Counted from the first letter of the stretch, positions 45,334 through 57,412 are shown. The stretch is 64,000 bases of DNA from Diphasiastrum complanatum (GCA_029204225.1 CM055106.1:47066633-47130632), one strand, 5' to 3'. Program-made: numbers and translations. The notes: generated from the sequence alone by a model not told the origin.

Positions 45334-46356
45334 ATGATGACAGATCGTTTACCAATGATCACACAATTGATCGCCCAAGCCAAGGGAGGCCATTATGACT
45401 TTGAAACAAATATCATGAGATGGACGGACTCATTGGCAACCATTGACTGTATGGCTGGGCATGCTTGTCAACCGGATTCAGATCCAGAACCCAACACATC
45501 TTCACCCAAGTGCTATACATTGGACACACCAAGGGTGAATATGATCAACGTAGCATGGCTGTCAACGGAAGCTATTGAGAACCCTATGGACGATGATTTA
45601 GTCCATTGGAAACATGCTTTTACCTACAACAAGGAGACTGAGCTGACTGATGAGCAGGTCCTGCAACATATGGACCCAGATCGCTATGGAATGAAAAAGG
45701 TACCAGCTCAGCCACCATAGAAATTGGCAATGGCTAAAGTTTCCAAGATAGATCCACCTAAGGCACCTGCCAACAAGAAAAACCAGCTGAGACAACATGA
45801 TAACCAGGTGATTTGATGGAGCGATCTACTAGAGGAGGCCATAGCTACAATGGATGTTGATATTCGCAATCATGAAGTGAATATCGCACTAGTTTTTAAG
45901 AAAGACAACAAGGATGAACCCAACTACATGGGTAGGAAAGGAAAAAAGAAGGTGTTGGACTCGTTGAAGTTAGTCGGAATGGATCCAGATGTAGCGTCAT
46001 CTTCCTCATAGATGACTGATAATCCAAAGGTTACAAGTCGGGCTAAGATCAGTATGTTGGAGGAATCCCGCCGAATGCCAGTTCACAAGATGCTAGAAAC
46101 CTTCAAGAACTATACCTTACATGACTTAGTAATCATGATGCTGCAAGCTCAAAGAGAACCTGATCAAAATCAGGAACCAGTGGAGCAAGTCTTCGAAGGA
46201 ATTGTGCGGACACAACCAATGAATCTAGTTGAACCAGGTGAAGAAGAGAAGATCTTGCATGTGGGAGAACAATTAACATCTAGTGAATTCAAAAGACTGC
46301 AGTCACATTATTGGTGGAATACAAAGATTGTTTTGCTTGGAATTATAGTGATCTGA
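45334..46356 (+). pseudogene. Gypsy-3 protease-RT linker
   Basis: Frames 45334-45720 and 46012-46356 encode linker sequence. WTDSLATIDCMAG recalls the gypsy-1 linker. The final part (FKNYTLHDLVIMMLQAQREP, then KILHVGEQLTSSEFKRLQSH) corresponds to the sequence just before RT. No enzymatic motif is present. A stop separates the halves at about 45720 and again at 46010. Confidence 0.6.
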
Positions 46357-46419
46357 AGGGTATACCACCAGTCATGTCCATCATACCATACCCTTGGTGG
46401 ATGGAGCAGTCCCCAAGGT

Positions 46420-47235
46420 GAGCCACTACTACCGATGCAACCGAACTACATAGAATTGATCAAGCAGGAGTTGCAAAAATTGCTAGATGTTGATTTCATT
46501 TATGAAATCGAACACACTGAGTGGGTGTCGCCGATAGTCATAGTACCCAATAAGAACAACAAAATGCGAATATGTGTGAACTAAAAATAAGCGTTAAATG
46601 TAGTTACCAAGAAAGATCATTTTTCCTTACCATTCAAGAAAAGTGTTTTAGACCAAGTAGCAGGAGCAGAGGCCTACAATTTTTTGGATAGTTTCAACAG
46701 CTACAATCAGGTGAAAATGGCACCGCAAGATCAGCACAAGACAACATTTGCCACGGAATGGAGAACCTATGCCTACAAGGTGATGCCATTTGGACTTTGT
46801 ATTGCCCCAAGTACTTTTCAATGAGTTATGCAGGTGAAATTCAAGGAGTATTTGCAAAAAGTTCTGGAGATTTTCTTGGATGATCTATGTGTGCACAAAC
46901 CTAACTCTGAGCACTTATCCAGTTTGGAAAAGGTGCTGAAGAAATGCCGTGAATATCAAATATCTTTGAACCCAGAAAAGTGTCTATTTTGGGTGACACA
47001 TGGCCTAATTCTTGGCCATATAGTATCCAGACATGGGATCGCCACAGACTTGTCAAAGATAAGGATCATTGTTGATCTGTCACTACCAGGAATGATCTGT
47101 GGAGTCTATATTTTCATGGGTCATGCTAAATACTACCGAATCTTCATTTTAGACTTTGCGGAGTTAGCACGACCAATCTACAAAATCACAACAGAACTGG
47201 ATAGAGGAAGCCCTACAGTCTTTTCAAAAACTTAA
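46420..47235 (+). pseudogene. Gypsy-3 reverse transcriptase
   Basis: Begins near 46445 (ELIKQELQKLLDVDFIYEIE) and runs WVSPIVIVPNKNNKMRICVN with a stop at 46582-46584. It continues VVTKKDHFSLP, AGAEAYNFLDSFNSYNQV and MPFGLCIAPSTFQ with another stop at about 46824. The last piece (46828-47235) holds IFLDDLCVHKP with both catalytic Asp of the palm motif intact, then the thumb (YQISLNPEKCLFWVTHGLIL). It is killed by stops, not by loss of the active site, unlike gypsy-1. Confidence 0.9.
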
Positions 47236-47660
47236 AGATGCATTGGTCTTAATGCCAATATTACGTCCACCCAATTGGTCCATAGAGTTTCATGTGCATA
47301 CGGATGCATCAAAGTATGCAGTGAGAGCTATCTTAACTCAACCAGGAGAACACAAAAAGGATTTCCCAATCTGATTTGCTAGCCGACAGCTCAGTGATTC
47401 AGAGATAAATTATTCGACAACAGAATGAGAGGCACTGGCTATGATTTATGCAGTTAAAAAATTTTGGCATTATTTGATGGCCACACATTTTGTTTTTTAT
47501 GCGAATTATCAACCCTTGCTTTATATTGTTAATAAAACTTGCAACATGGGGAGAATCACTCATTGGCTACTTTTGTTGTTGGAGTTTGATTTTCGGATAG
47601 TAGTTCGCAAGGGAAAACATCATTATATGGCAGATCATGTGTTGCGAATCAAGGGAAAGG
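47236..47660 (+). pseudogene. Gypsy-3 RNase H
   Basis: FHVHTDASKYAVRAILTQPG (first Asp) is followed by a stop, then NYSTTEstopEALAMIYAV, FYANYQPLLYIVNKT (the usual TDHQ reads ANYQ, so the second Asp is Asn) and VRKGKHHYMADHVLR with the last Asp kept. It is joined in frame to the integrase from 47441 onward. Confidence 0.88.
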
Positions 47661-48290
47661 AGACTGTAGCCCTACCTGATGATGAGCTACCTGACGTTGC
47701 CTTGTTTTACATTGACATTGTACCTGAATGGGCCACATATATAGTTGAATATTTAATGCGGGGCCAACTAGATAAATCTCTACCCAAGGCGGAACAACAA
47801 AAACTGATACTAAAAGCGAGACCTTATCAACTGATTGTCGGCCAATTATATCAAGGAGGACCAGATAGTATTCTTCGATGGTGTATTCTTCCACACAAGG
47901 CCACCCAAATTATTTCAATTTCACATGAAGGCATGGGTGGTGGGCATTTTGCATCTAACATTACAGTTCGGGAGATTTTGCAATTAGGATGCTGGTGGCC
48001 AATAATACATAAGGATGCAGATGAATACTTGAAGAAATGTGATGTGTGCCAGAGATCTAGGAGGCCAACAAGGTTGAACTATGATCTTTTACACCCAGTT
48101 CTAGCTCAAGCACCATTCGAGAAGTGGGGATTGGACTATGTCGGTCCAATTCATCCTGCCGCAAGAAGTTCAATTCACAAGTCCGATACATTATCGTGGC
48201 CACAGATTATCTCACTAAATGGATAGAAGCCAAGGCAGTGCAGACAGCTGATGCTCAAACAATTGCCCGTCATTTCCATATCATTTGGAA
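47661..48290 (+). pseudogene. Gypsy-3 integrase N-terminal part
   Basis: Carries the linker YQLIVGQLYQGGPDSILRWC, then the zinc-binding domain HEGMGGGH...CDVCQRSRR, WGLDYVGPIHPAA (still in frame to 48226) and, in a second frame (48124-48447), VRYIIVATDYLTKWIEAKAV with the first catalytic Asp. Similarity ends after QTIARHFHIIW near 48290. The remainder of the core and the DNA-binding tail are missing. Confidence 0.87.
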
Positions 48291-48578
48291 CTTGGATGAG
48301 TGGTTCAGGTTTTTTCAAAACCTCAAAATTGGGTGGTGGTCGTCTTGTGTATCCAATGTTACAATATTTTTTCCTTCAAACACACGTTCTTTTTTTGCAT
48401 TAAGTTGGATCACATACCACCATCTTGGGTTTATTCGATCTGGATGAAATATAGTCTGCCAATTAGCTAAAAAAATTAAATTAGTTTTATAAGATCGATA
48501 CATAAATAAGACATTGAGAATATTAATACATTGGATTGTAGAGAGTATTAATCACTTATTCGCAATGTTGTGGCAATA
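48291..48578. other. Junction spacer
   Basis: AT-rich DNA between gypsy-3 and the DUF4216 relic with no recognised feature. Confidence 0.35.
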
Positions 48579-49390
48579 CTAAAGTGTCATGAGAGTCATC
48601 GATATACATTTTGTTGAGTCAATTTGAAAAAACTTTGAGTTATCATTTCTAATTGTGGCATTGCTTCCACGATTGATGACCTTAAACCATTTTACGTCAA
48701 AAATAAAGTATTTGTCGTTAGTCTCGTAATCGAATTCATAAATATGTTGCAATGTGCCAACATAGTCTAGATCGCCCGAAATGACATTTACGTCCCTTGC
48801 ACTAGAACGACTCTCTTGTTGAAAGTTGGCCATTATACCACAATCATATGTATGTCGCCTGTTGTCAACTCTCTCAACATGATAATGATGTCCATATGCC
48901 CACATGGCAGTGTATGATTTATACTAAAACACAAAAAATTTGATTAAATTAAAATACTATTTATATATTGAGTAGTACAAAAACAAAACTTCACAAAGAC
49001 AATACTACACTAACCTTCCATCCACATCCACGAACAAATTCCCATTCTAATTCGGTTACTTCTTCTCCGTTTTCGGATGGTTTTAGCATCGTATAAAAAA
49101 TCCATTCATGAGCATTTTGAATGTAAAGGCCCCAAACGTTCTCCAACATTGTCCTTCTTCTTCGATTAATATTTCTTTTTCGTTTCAATGTTATGTTTCT
49201 TTCCTTTTTGGCTTCTTCATACTTGAAATCCACTTTTCCAATTGTCCACAGTTATATATTATGAACGTGTCCATGTTGTCTTTTGATTGAGATGAAAATC
49301 TCTTTTGCACGCCATTTCCTTGTGATACTTCACCCTTAATACATTCATCTTCTTCTTCACACCACATTTTTGGACTTATAGGATGCAATT
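48579..49390 (-). pseudogene. CACTA-type relic with DUF4216, second copy
   Basis: 48924-48579 encodes YKSYTAMWAYGHHYHVERVD, TYDCGIMANFQQESRSS, GTLQHIYEFDYETNDKYFIF and DVKWFKVINRGSNATIR, the DUF4216 module of plant CACTA elements. It matches the relic at 35409-35044 over its whole length at the protein level. Upstream pieces (49233-48991 and 49388-49191) include HEWIFYTMLKPSENGEEVTE and NCGQLEKWISSM, which may correspond to the KCKKWIS piece beside the first copy. An intron-like gap lies at about 48925-49015. No termini were found. Confidence 0.6.
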
Positions 49391-49613
49391 GCGAGATTAT
49401 TCGGTGATATAAAATTCGGTGATTCTGAATAAACTATTGTCTAGTTGTGTTTTCAAATTGCAATGTTTTATCTTACTATCTGATTGACTTGTCTGATTGT
49501 TTGCTCATTGCTCCCTCTACCACCGCGCATTAAACTCTAAATTTATCTTGTGTTCACCTACTTAGTTATCAGTAGTGCATGCACCGAGGGAAATTCTCCA
49601 TCATTCCCCATCA
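49391..49613 (+). mobile_element. Probable end of a copia LTR (copia-4)
   Basis: Ends ...TCCCCATCA at 49613 next to a primer-site-like string. The LTR start was not found. Confidence 0.35.
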
Positions 49614-49626
49614 TGGTATCAAAGTG
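49614..49626 (+). other. Primer binding site of copia-4, tRNA-iMet type
   Basis: TGGTATCAAAGTG, with G-to-A and C-to-T changes from TGGTATCAGAGC. Confidence 0.6.
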
Positions 49627-49802
49627 TATTTGATTCCTTAAGTGGTCTCATGTTAAGGCTATTTCTATAGCCTGATAAGCCTCCCACAGAACCTGATCCT
49701 ACTAGTCGATAGGACAACTGTTTTCTTGTTCTGCAAGTTTGCATTAGATTTTCATTCTTAAGTCATTGATAGTTACTACTATCACTTAGACTAATCTTCC
49801 AC

Positions 49803-49893
49803 ATGGATTTCCAAGGGAAAGTCAGTCCTATCATGGACAAGCTTGATGGAGCTAATTACCGTATGTGGATTTTGGAGATGGCGGTCATATTCT
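49803..49893 (+). pseudogene. Copia-4 gag start
   Basis: MDFQGKVSPIMDKLDGANYR followed by MWILEMAVIF and a stop. The LxGxNYxxW signature of copia Gag is clear. Similarity ends at about 49895, and 49895-50228 has no recognised feature apart from a motif-free minus-strand frame (50075-50269). Confidence 0.7.
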
Positions 49894-50228
49894 AGATCTA
49901 TTGAAAATATTGCCCTTTTTGTAACCAATGGAGGGAATATTTTTGAATTTAGTAAGTTATACTACAAACTGTTAACAGTTTTTAACTGTGACTATAGACA
50001 CTGTGGTTAGATCATTTGGAGTTGGGGAGGCCATGGGAGTGGTGTGGGCAAGCAAATAAACAATATTGTTTTTTTTATCTTGATATTTTTCTATATCCTA
50101 CATGGCATTCCTTAAAGGGTCTTTTTGATATTGAGAACTCCTCTAATGGACCTCCTCGGTATAAGGTGAGAGGTGATCGTGGGTAGCTTTCAGCCTCGTA
50201 TCTTGGGGACTCCTTAGAATTAGCCAAC

Positions 50229-50367
50229 ACTGTCATTATGCTTTGTTTAATATTGATAGGCATAGTCATGCATTAGGAAAGGAGGCTTATTCCGCTGTGC
50301 TCAATAAGTCGCTTACATCTTCGACTTGTCGGACCGATTTCCTTCACCTCTCTCTCTTTTTCCAACA
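50229..50367 (+). mobile_element. 5' LTR of the right-arm copia (3' 139 bp only)
   Basis: CTGTCATTATGCTTTG...TTTTTCCAACA matches the end of the LTR at 55175-55313. To the left of 50229 the sequence is unrelated, so the outer 800 bp of the LTR has been lost or replaced. Confidence 0.85.
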
Positions 50368-50380
50368 TGGTATCAAAGCG
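50368..50380 (+). other. Primer binding site of the right-arm copia
   Basis: TGGTATCAAAGCG directly after the LTR end, a tRNA-iMet site with one or two changes. Confidence 0.8.
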
Positions 50381-50528
50381 ACTACTATATTAGACTCTAC
50401 TACATGATATCTTTCACGATATCAAATCGATATCATTAGATACTTTTCATAGAATCATATTCTTCAATTTGTGGTATCAAATTTGAGTATCAAATAATTG
50501 ATTTCCAATTGACAGACTAAAGTTCCGG

Positions 50529-51260
50529 ATGGATTCTCAAAGTCAAGCTGGTCTTATCGCAGACAAGCTGAATGGATCCAATTATTATTTGTGGAAATTT
50601 ATGATGAACACCTTGCTAATCGACAACGAGTTGTGGGATGTTGTCACAGGTATTGAAGTGAATCTTGACGATGACACAACCGACTCAAAGTGGAAGTCGA
50701 AGGATGGTAAATCTTTCATGCTTATTATCTTCTATATATCAGACACTTAGATTGGCCACATATTTGGAGCTCAAAGTTTGAAAGAAGTATGGGAAATCCT
50801 AAGCTCACTATATGATGTGAGAGACGTAACTTCCAAGTTACATCTAAGAAGAAAATTCTTCACTCTCAAGATGATTCACCTCAAAATCAGGTCAACCAGC
50901 TTAAGAATCTCATATGAGAACTGGGTGATGATCATATCGACACACTCAGATTGAAGTCTTAGTAGAGTTATCACTATGTTGCTACAAGAAGACAATTGAA
51001 GAAGTCAAGCCATTTCGTCGACTTCATCATCACATGATCTATATGTCAACAAAGGCTCAAAACTACAAAAGCAAAAAAGCTCTAAGCAGTCTACATCAAA
51101 TCAGAAACTGACGCAAATTCAAGAACAATTATTCAATCCACAGTCAAAGAAGAAGATGTTTTGTAAGTATTGCAAGCACACTAATCATGAGATCCAAAAT
51201 TGTAGGGTGTTAAAATCAAGGAATGCCAGCAAGCAACCTGATGAATAGGCGAATGCAGTC
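50529..51260 (+). pseudogene. Right-arm copia gag
   Basis: The ATG at 50529 begins MDSQSQAGLIADKLNGSNYY, then LWKFMMNTLLIDNELWDVVT. A stop at 50748 interrupts the frame before IGHIFGAQSLKEVWEILSSL and YDVRDVTSKLHLRRKFFTLK. The zinc knuckle CKYCKHTNHEIQNC at about 51160-51200 has all four ligands. Several further stops are present. Gag forms the particle and packages RNA. Most of this region is deleted in the left arm. Confidence 0.87.
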
Positions 51261-51860
51261 CCAACATGTCCCGACCTCGACATGGATGAAGGAGCGATTA
51301 TGGTCAAAGACCAAAAGACACTATTGGATAGTTCTTGGTTTCTGGATTCTGGAGTTACTCAACATATGACCAGTCATGGTGAGCATTTTCACTCCTATAC
51401 GCCTTACAATACAAAGAAATACGTTCATCTTGGCAACAATAGCACTCACACTATCGAAGGTGAAGACACTGGAAGATCAATTCAATCTACTAGCAAATGA
51501 TTTTTATGTATCTAAACTCTCTACAGATATGTTATCAGTAAATAGAAGCACTGATTTGGTCATAAGGTGGAGTTTGAATGTGATCGATGCCGAATTATCG
51601 ATAGGACAAATAAGATCCTTGCACTCGGCAAGAGGCATGGATACTTATATAGATTGGCACATTGTTATTCTGACACTAGTCAAGCCTTGAAAACCTCTAT
51701 TCTTGTCAATAAAGCATTACTATGGCATCAAAGATTAGGACACTTGGATCATACATTTGTGTCAAATATGTCTAAACAATCCCTAGTACTTGATCTCAAC
51801 TATCCAACCAACAAAGTCGACCTCCTTGTTTGTCATAGCTGCATCCTTGGAAAGTAGGCT
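51261..51860 (+). pseudogene. Right-arm copia protease and GAG-pre-integrase region
   Basis: The frame 51282-51500 contains SSWFLDSGVTQHMTSHGEHF, the copia protease active site (DSG kept), and KKYVHLGNNSTHTIEG. The next pieces (51376-51690 and 51567-51857) carry LSTDMLSVNRSTDLVIRW and LLWHQRLGHLDHTFVSNMSK with VCHSCILGK, the zinc-binding GAG-pre-integrase module. Frameshifts lie at about 51460 and 51640. Confidence 0.87.
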
Positions 51861-52440
51861 AGGATTCATTTTAGATCAAGTCATAGGCATGCAACAAAAG
51901 ATGTTTTAGATGTTGTTCATTCAGATATATGTGGTCTGATGCAAACTCTACCATTGCTTGATGCAAAGTATTTTATTACCTTCACTGATGAATATTCGAG
52001 AAGAACAGCTGTTTATTTCATTAAGCAAAAATCGTAGGCTTTCAAAATCTTTTGACAATTCAATGAGCATGCAGAAAATCAAATTGGTAAAAGAATTAAG
52101 GCATTGAGGTCTAACAACGGGGGATAATACATCTCTATCTAATTCAAGGAGTATTGCCTTAGCAACGACATTGAGCAACAATACATTACCTCCTATTCGC
52201 CTCAGTCGAATGGACTTGTTGAGAGAAAGAACATAACCTTAGGCGAATTGGCTAAGTGCATGCTTTCTCATGCAACACTTTTGAGGTCTTTTTGGGCTGA
52301 AGCTGTTTCCACTATAGCTTATATTCAGAACAGATGTCCTACTAAAGGTCTCTCAGACAAAACGCCATATTATGAAGTTTGGATAGGCTCCAAACCACCA
52401 TTATCGAACTTACGAGTTCTTTGAATGTATCACTTATGCG
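51861..52440 (+). pseudogene. Right-arm copia integrase
   Basis: VLDVVHSDICGLMQTLPLLD (first Asp), FITFTDEYSRRTAVYFIKQK, ALRSNNGG with Asn for the second catalytic Asp, as in the left arm, then SPQSNGLVERKN (Glu kept) and AKCMLSHATL followed by the post-core AYIQNRCPTKGLSDKTPYYE. At least four in-frame stops are present. The shared D-to-N change shows it predates the arm duplication. Confidence 0.87.
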
Positions 52441-53780
52441 CAAATACCGCAAGATCTCAGGAAGAAGCTCGACTTCTAGAGTATGAAGTCTATTTTCATC
52501 AGCTACACTACTTCAGATAAAGCTTATAAGTTGCATGATCTTGTTGAATCGAACATATTCACTAGCCGGGATGTCATCTTTATCGAAGATCAGCTTTTTG
52601 ACCTCAAAGGTAAGGGCAAAGCTCATAGAGCCAAACTATCGGACTCTCCCAAATTATTAAATTCTTTTGTTCCAAAGTCGACTATTCTTATTGAAATTCC
52701 TAGCTCGTCTACTCCATACACACAACTTATCAGTAGCGAATCCGAAGAAGATGATGTTGCAGTTCAATGACTATAGCATGATGAAAATAATCAACTTTGC
52801 TCATTACCCAAAAGATCGACAAGAGTCAGCAGATCGATATGTTGATGAGTTTGCAGCTTATCTTGTTCAAGAGCCGACTACTATCGAAGAGGCACCTAGT
52901 CAGCCTGATTCTGATCTCTAGAAAGAAGCTACGGATAAAGAGTATTCATCTCTCATCAAGAACCAGACTTGGACTATTGTCGAATTACCTACCATCAGAA
53001 ATGTAGTTGATTGCAAATGGTTATTCAAAATCAATTACAAGGCAGATGGAAGTATCGATCGAAGAAAAACTCGACTTGTCACTAGAGGATTTTTTCAAGG
53101 ACACAACGTCGACTACACTGAGACTTTTAGTCCAATAGTTAAACATTCTTCAATTAGACTTCTATTGTCATTTGCTGCTGCAGCAAATTTGGAAACACAT
53201 CAAATGGATGTACAGACAACATATTTTAATGGAGTTATCGAAGAAGAGATCTACATGCTGTAACCCGAAGGTTATAACATTGAAGGTAAACATAATCATG
53301 TATGTAAACTCCATAAAGCACTTTATAGCTTGAAGCAATCTGCTCGAGCATGGTTTCAAAGGATCAATACTTTTCTTATCGATCACAGCTATACACCAAG
53401 CTCTTTAGATTCTAATGTCTACTTCAAGTCAGTACAACATTCATTTATTATTATCACTCTGTATGTGGATGACACATTGCTTTTCCGCAACATTATCAAT
53501 CTTATAAAAGAAGACAAGACAATTCTATCTTCCGAATTTGACATGACCGATCTGGGCGAAGCTCGTCACTGTCTAGGTATTCAAATCCAAAGAGACAGAA
53601 AATACAAGTTGATTTACATTACTCAGCAAAGATACATTCACAATGTCTTAATCAAATATAATCTGATGAATTGCAAATTAGCTCTCTCACCGATGGATGT
53701 AGGAGTCAAGATGTCAAAGGACCAATGTCCCGAACAATCGAAGAGAAGGATCAGATGCATGAGTATCCATATTATTCAAT
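52441..53780 (+). pseudogene. Right-arm copia reverse transcriptase
   Basis: A connection segment (52483-52920) leads to NQTWTIVELPTIRNVVDCKW at about 52960. The RT core continues NVDYTETFSPIVKHSSIRLL, MDVQTTYFNGVIEEEIYML (the first catalytic Asp of the usual DVxTAFLNG is kept), LHKALYSLKQSARAWFQRIN and ITLYVDDTLLF with YVDD intact. It ends KGPMSRTIEEK-like sequence near 53770. The frame 53330-53782 is open for 150 codons. This core is deleted in the left arm. Confidence 0.9.
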
Positions 53781-54360
53781 AATAGGATCTCTTATGTACG
53801 TGATGATTTGAACCAAACCAGACATAGCTTTTGTAGTCAGTTCCTTATGTCAATTATGACTAATCTTGGTATTACACATTGGACGGCTCTTATTAGAGTT
53901 TTGAGATATATTCGAGCTATTGTGGACTTTTGTATTTTTATGGAGCAGACGACAATGAGAAACTCAATATTTTGATTGGTTATTCAGATGCAAGTTGGGA
54001 AGGAGATGTAGATACTCGTAAATCCATTCTGGATCTAAATTATTCCTCTAAAGGAAGTAGTATGGTTGAGAAATTGACTTTCAGATGTGAGGCTGGAACA
54101 ATATGCTCCGACATTTTTATTTTGTAATAATCAAAGTGCCATTGTTTTATCAGCTAATACCAAATTTCATTCTAAGTGTAAGCACATTGAAATGAAGTAT
54201 CATTATATCAGAAGCAAAGTTCTCAACAAAGAGGTAAACTTGCAGTACTGTAAAATGCAAGACATGACAATGGATATTTTCACTAAAGCATTAAGCTTGG
54301 ATGCACACAAAATTTTTGTGCAGAAATATATTTGAAGGTTTAAACATTAATGGATTCAGA
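53781..54360 (+). pseudogene. Right-arm copia RNase H
   Basis: KLNILIGYSDASWEGDVDTR (first Asp) is followed by an internal deletion of about 100 bp at about 54028 that removed the Glu-bearing SxxExEY helix, which is still present in the left arm (ALCSTESEY). The end, 54087-54335, reads FLFCNNQSAIVLSANTKFHS (second Asp is Asn), KHIEMKYHYIR and MDIFTKALSLD, then a stop. Confidence 0.87.
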
Positions 54361-54371
54361 TTAAGGGGGAG
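54361..54371 (+). other. Polypurine tract of the right-arm copia
   Basis: TTAAGGGGGAG directly before the LTR start TGTTGGATT, the expected second-strand priming site. Confidence 0.85.
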
Positions 54372-55313
54372 TGTTGGATTATTCTACTCCTGGTGTTGGA
54401 TTACTCTTGGAGTGATTCAACCAAATAATCGATCTTTAATCTTCATCCATTGTATTATCCAGTTTTGTAGTTCTCTTCGTGTTTCTACATAGTTTATAGA
54501 AATACTCAGGAGTCACTCTACAGGTGGCTCCGACATATTGAACATCATCTGACTTATAGATGACGACGACGACGAAAGTCAAAGACGTCGGCCATGTCGA
54601 TGAAAGCCAGTTATTGTTCCACTTGAATTGAAGTAAAGACTTGCCCTAACTACTTTGCGAGTAAATTTTTGGAAAGTCCTAACTGGATGGATGTCAGCGC
54701 ATTACGGCCAGCTAGCTATTGTGATCTGCGACCTCATTAGTTGTCCTACTAAATACGTGTTAATTGCTTTAGTATAAATAGCTGATCATCAAAGACTTTT
54801 AAAACTCTTGCTTAGCTCACTAGCTTAGCTTTTCTATTAGAGTTCAATTAGAGTATTGCTATTTTCACTTAATGCTTATCAGCGAAAGTGCATCAGACAG
54901 AGTTTTCAGTTACTCAAAGATAGCTCAGAGTACGCAGTTTCATCCGCAATCGTGTTGTGCTCTCATGATCTGATTTGTACATCTATTTACTGAATCAATC
55001 TATCCTTTTTTATTGCGTTTAGTATCATGTCAGAATGTAGGCATATTTTTTATTATTTGTAACTGATAAATCTCTAATTGTTTTGTTTGAAATTCAATAC
55101 TTCATTGTTTGGCTATGAAATCACTATAGTGCTAACGATTTCAAAGTTGGTTGCTATAAGATTGAATGTGACTTCTGTCATTATGCTTTGTTCAATATTG
55201 ATAGGCGTAGTCATGCATTAGAAAAGGAGGCTTATTTCGTTGTGCTCAATAAGTCACTTACAATATTCAACTTGTCGGACTGACTCCGTTCACCTCTTCC
55301 TCTTTTTCCAACA
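54372..55313 (+). mobile_element. 3' LTR of the right-arm copia, 942 bp
   Basis: Both ends are defined: TGTTGGATTATT after the polypurine tract and ...TTTTTCCAACA before the flank CTCCG. The termini form TGTTGGA/TCCAACA. A fragment of the same LTR (from about 54505 to 54955) is found again at 57413-57864. Confidence 0.92.
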
Positions 55314-55320
55314 CTCCGTT

Positions 55321-55431
<111 letters not shown>

Positions 55432-57145
55432 ATCCCAACTGCACCCCTCTCTTTCTCTCTTGTGGTTTTATGCATTCTCTCTCTAAGAATTAGAAATTTC
55501 TATAGACACATACTCTCTCTCTAGAAATTTCTAAGAGCACATGTCAAATTTTCAACCCACTTCAACTGCATTTCAAGTGCCCTTCAAGTACGTTTTAGGG
55601 CAAATGTGGACCAATGAGAATAGAGAAATCACATTTTGTCTATCATTGCCTACATTCTCTCTCTCACACATTTTTGTGCTACAATTGAGGAACTGTTACT
55701 ATATTCAATCCTCAAGCCAAAATTGAAGCTGCTGAATACCATCACCATCTGTTGTGACACTAAATCCAAACCCCGAATTGCAGGCTGCCAAGCCCTAAAA
55801 CCCACAATCATTGAGCTCCAGCGAATCACTTGTACAAATGGATGTAAAGTCGCAGGCATATAACCATAGACCTAGTACAATAATCACAAGTTGCCAATGG
55901 ATGTGTCACTGCTTTTACATCCTTGCTTCAATCAGATTTACATCACAGCAAAAAAGCATTAGCAAAATCCTAAATTTGAATTTGCAAAATCCCTGGATGG
56001 AAGTATTAGATGCTACCTGAGATAAGGAGGGTATATCGTAATGGGTAAGTTATGCTACAAAATATGGATCACATGCAAAAGGAAGCGAAGTCAGTCCAAG
56101 TTTCTTCTCAAGTTTAGAGTGTGTCTCAAAGATAAAATACAAAGTTATATTAACTCAACATGCACAACTTAACATCTCAAGACCCTAACTTATATAACTC
56201 GCAATTGATGAATTGAGATTTTCAACCCTTGAGAATCAGTTTCTTTTTGTCAATGTTTTCATATGATTATGAAAATTTTCAAGAGCTATATATTGAAATA
56301 GCTCGTCTACATTGTCTACTTCTTTTCTAATCTTTAGTTGGATGATTAATGTGCACCATTAGGTGATTTGCTTGGTTCTATCATATTTTATAGTCACATT
56401 ATTTTAACAATATCTACCAACGTCCTACCCTTCCATTGTTCAATGGCAAGTTGATGATATACAATAAAGATTAGTGAGCCTAATACATAAAAAATCTGAC
56501 ACCCAATAAATAATGCTATATTTATCTTATTGCATAGATCAACGCCAAAGCTTCTCAATTTTGTAGATTCATAGGTTGCTCGGTAGGTGTAAGGATTTTG
56601 ATTTCACACAAGATCAAATGATCATAATATTCTTTTTTACTACAAGGCTGTCGTCAAACATCAAAATGAATTACGATGCATTTAAAGTGTTTCTTTTTCT
56701 AAGCACTAATGCATTCACTAGGACTAGGATTGATATTCACTATATTGTCACTAGAGGTCTCACTTTGAATGACTAGGGCGAGATTATTGTTGTCACTATC
56801 AACATGATGTGATTGGATGACTTTTTCTCTAATGTTCTCATTGGTGTTGGTAGTCCAATAAGCATATTTTCATTGTTATCATACCATAATCTATTTTATT
56901 ATTGGCTTTCCTATCTGCATTGGCACTAGAGTTTGAGCCACATCCTTTACGTGTGTTTATTAGAGGTATGGATTACAACAAAATCATATTTACCACGTAC
57001 ATCGAAAAGCCACTGTGGCTTGTTGCTCCACCCAAAATTTAGATCATCTACTCATTTAGATATGTTAAATTTGATAAACTACAAAGTTTTGAAAGTACTC
57101 ATCTTTATGTTCTTCTTTTATTATTAAGATTCAAAAAATCCACCG

Positions 57146-57412
57146 TCAAATTTGATAGTAATACCCTTATATGTCCCTAGTAAGGAAAAAAAACATACAT
57201 TTGTTTATATCTATAAGCTAGCATGAATGCATCATTCTTTTTTTAGTACCTAACTAAAGAATGTCTAGCTTTGGAAACAATTTGTATAATTAGAGAATGT
57301 TTGGGAAGTATTCAGTAGATATGTAACTAGTCCTTGGGATGAATACAAGATTAAGTCTTTTATTAATATTATGAAGCCATTATGCACATACATTTTTTGT
57401 CACTTAGATTAT
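57146..57412. repeat. Duplicated block X, first copy
   Basis: TCAAATTTGATAGTAATACC ... GTCACTTAGATTATC is present again at 57865-58150 in the same orientation. The left arm has only one copy (about 36945-37222 in reverse complement). Confidence 0.88.

Larger units (their letters stand above)
44159..48290 (+). mobile_element. Degenerate Ty3/gypsy element (gypsy-3)
   Basis: Plus-strand order: gag knuckles (44165-44290), linker, protease (44899-45234), acidic linker (45334-46356), RT (46440-47235), RNase H (47280-47640) and integrase N-terminus and part of the core (47760-48290), where similarity stops. Gene order and wording match gypsy-1 (for example FLDSFNSYNQVKMAPQDQHK against FLDGFNGYFLVQIAPEDKHK), so they are the same broad family. 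Stops and shifts are frequent. The integrase end and 3' LTR are absent, cut at about 48290. Confidence 0.85.
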
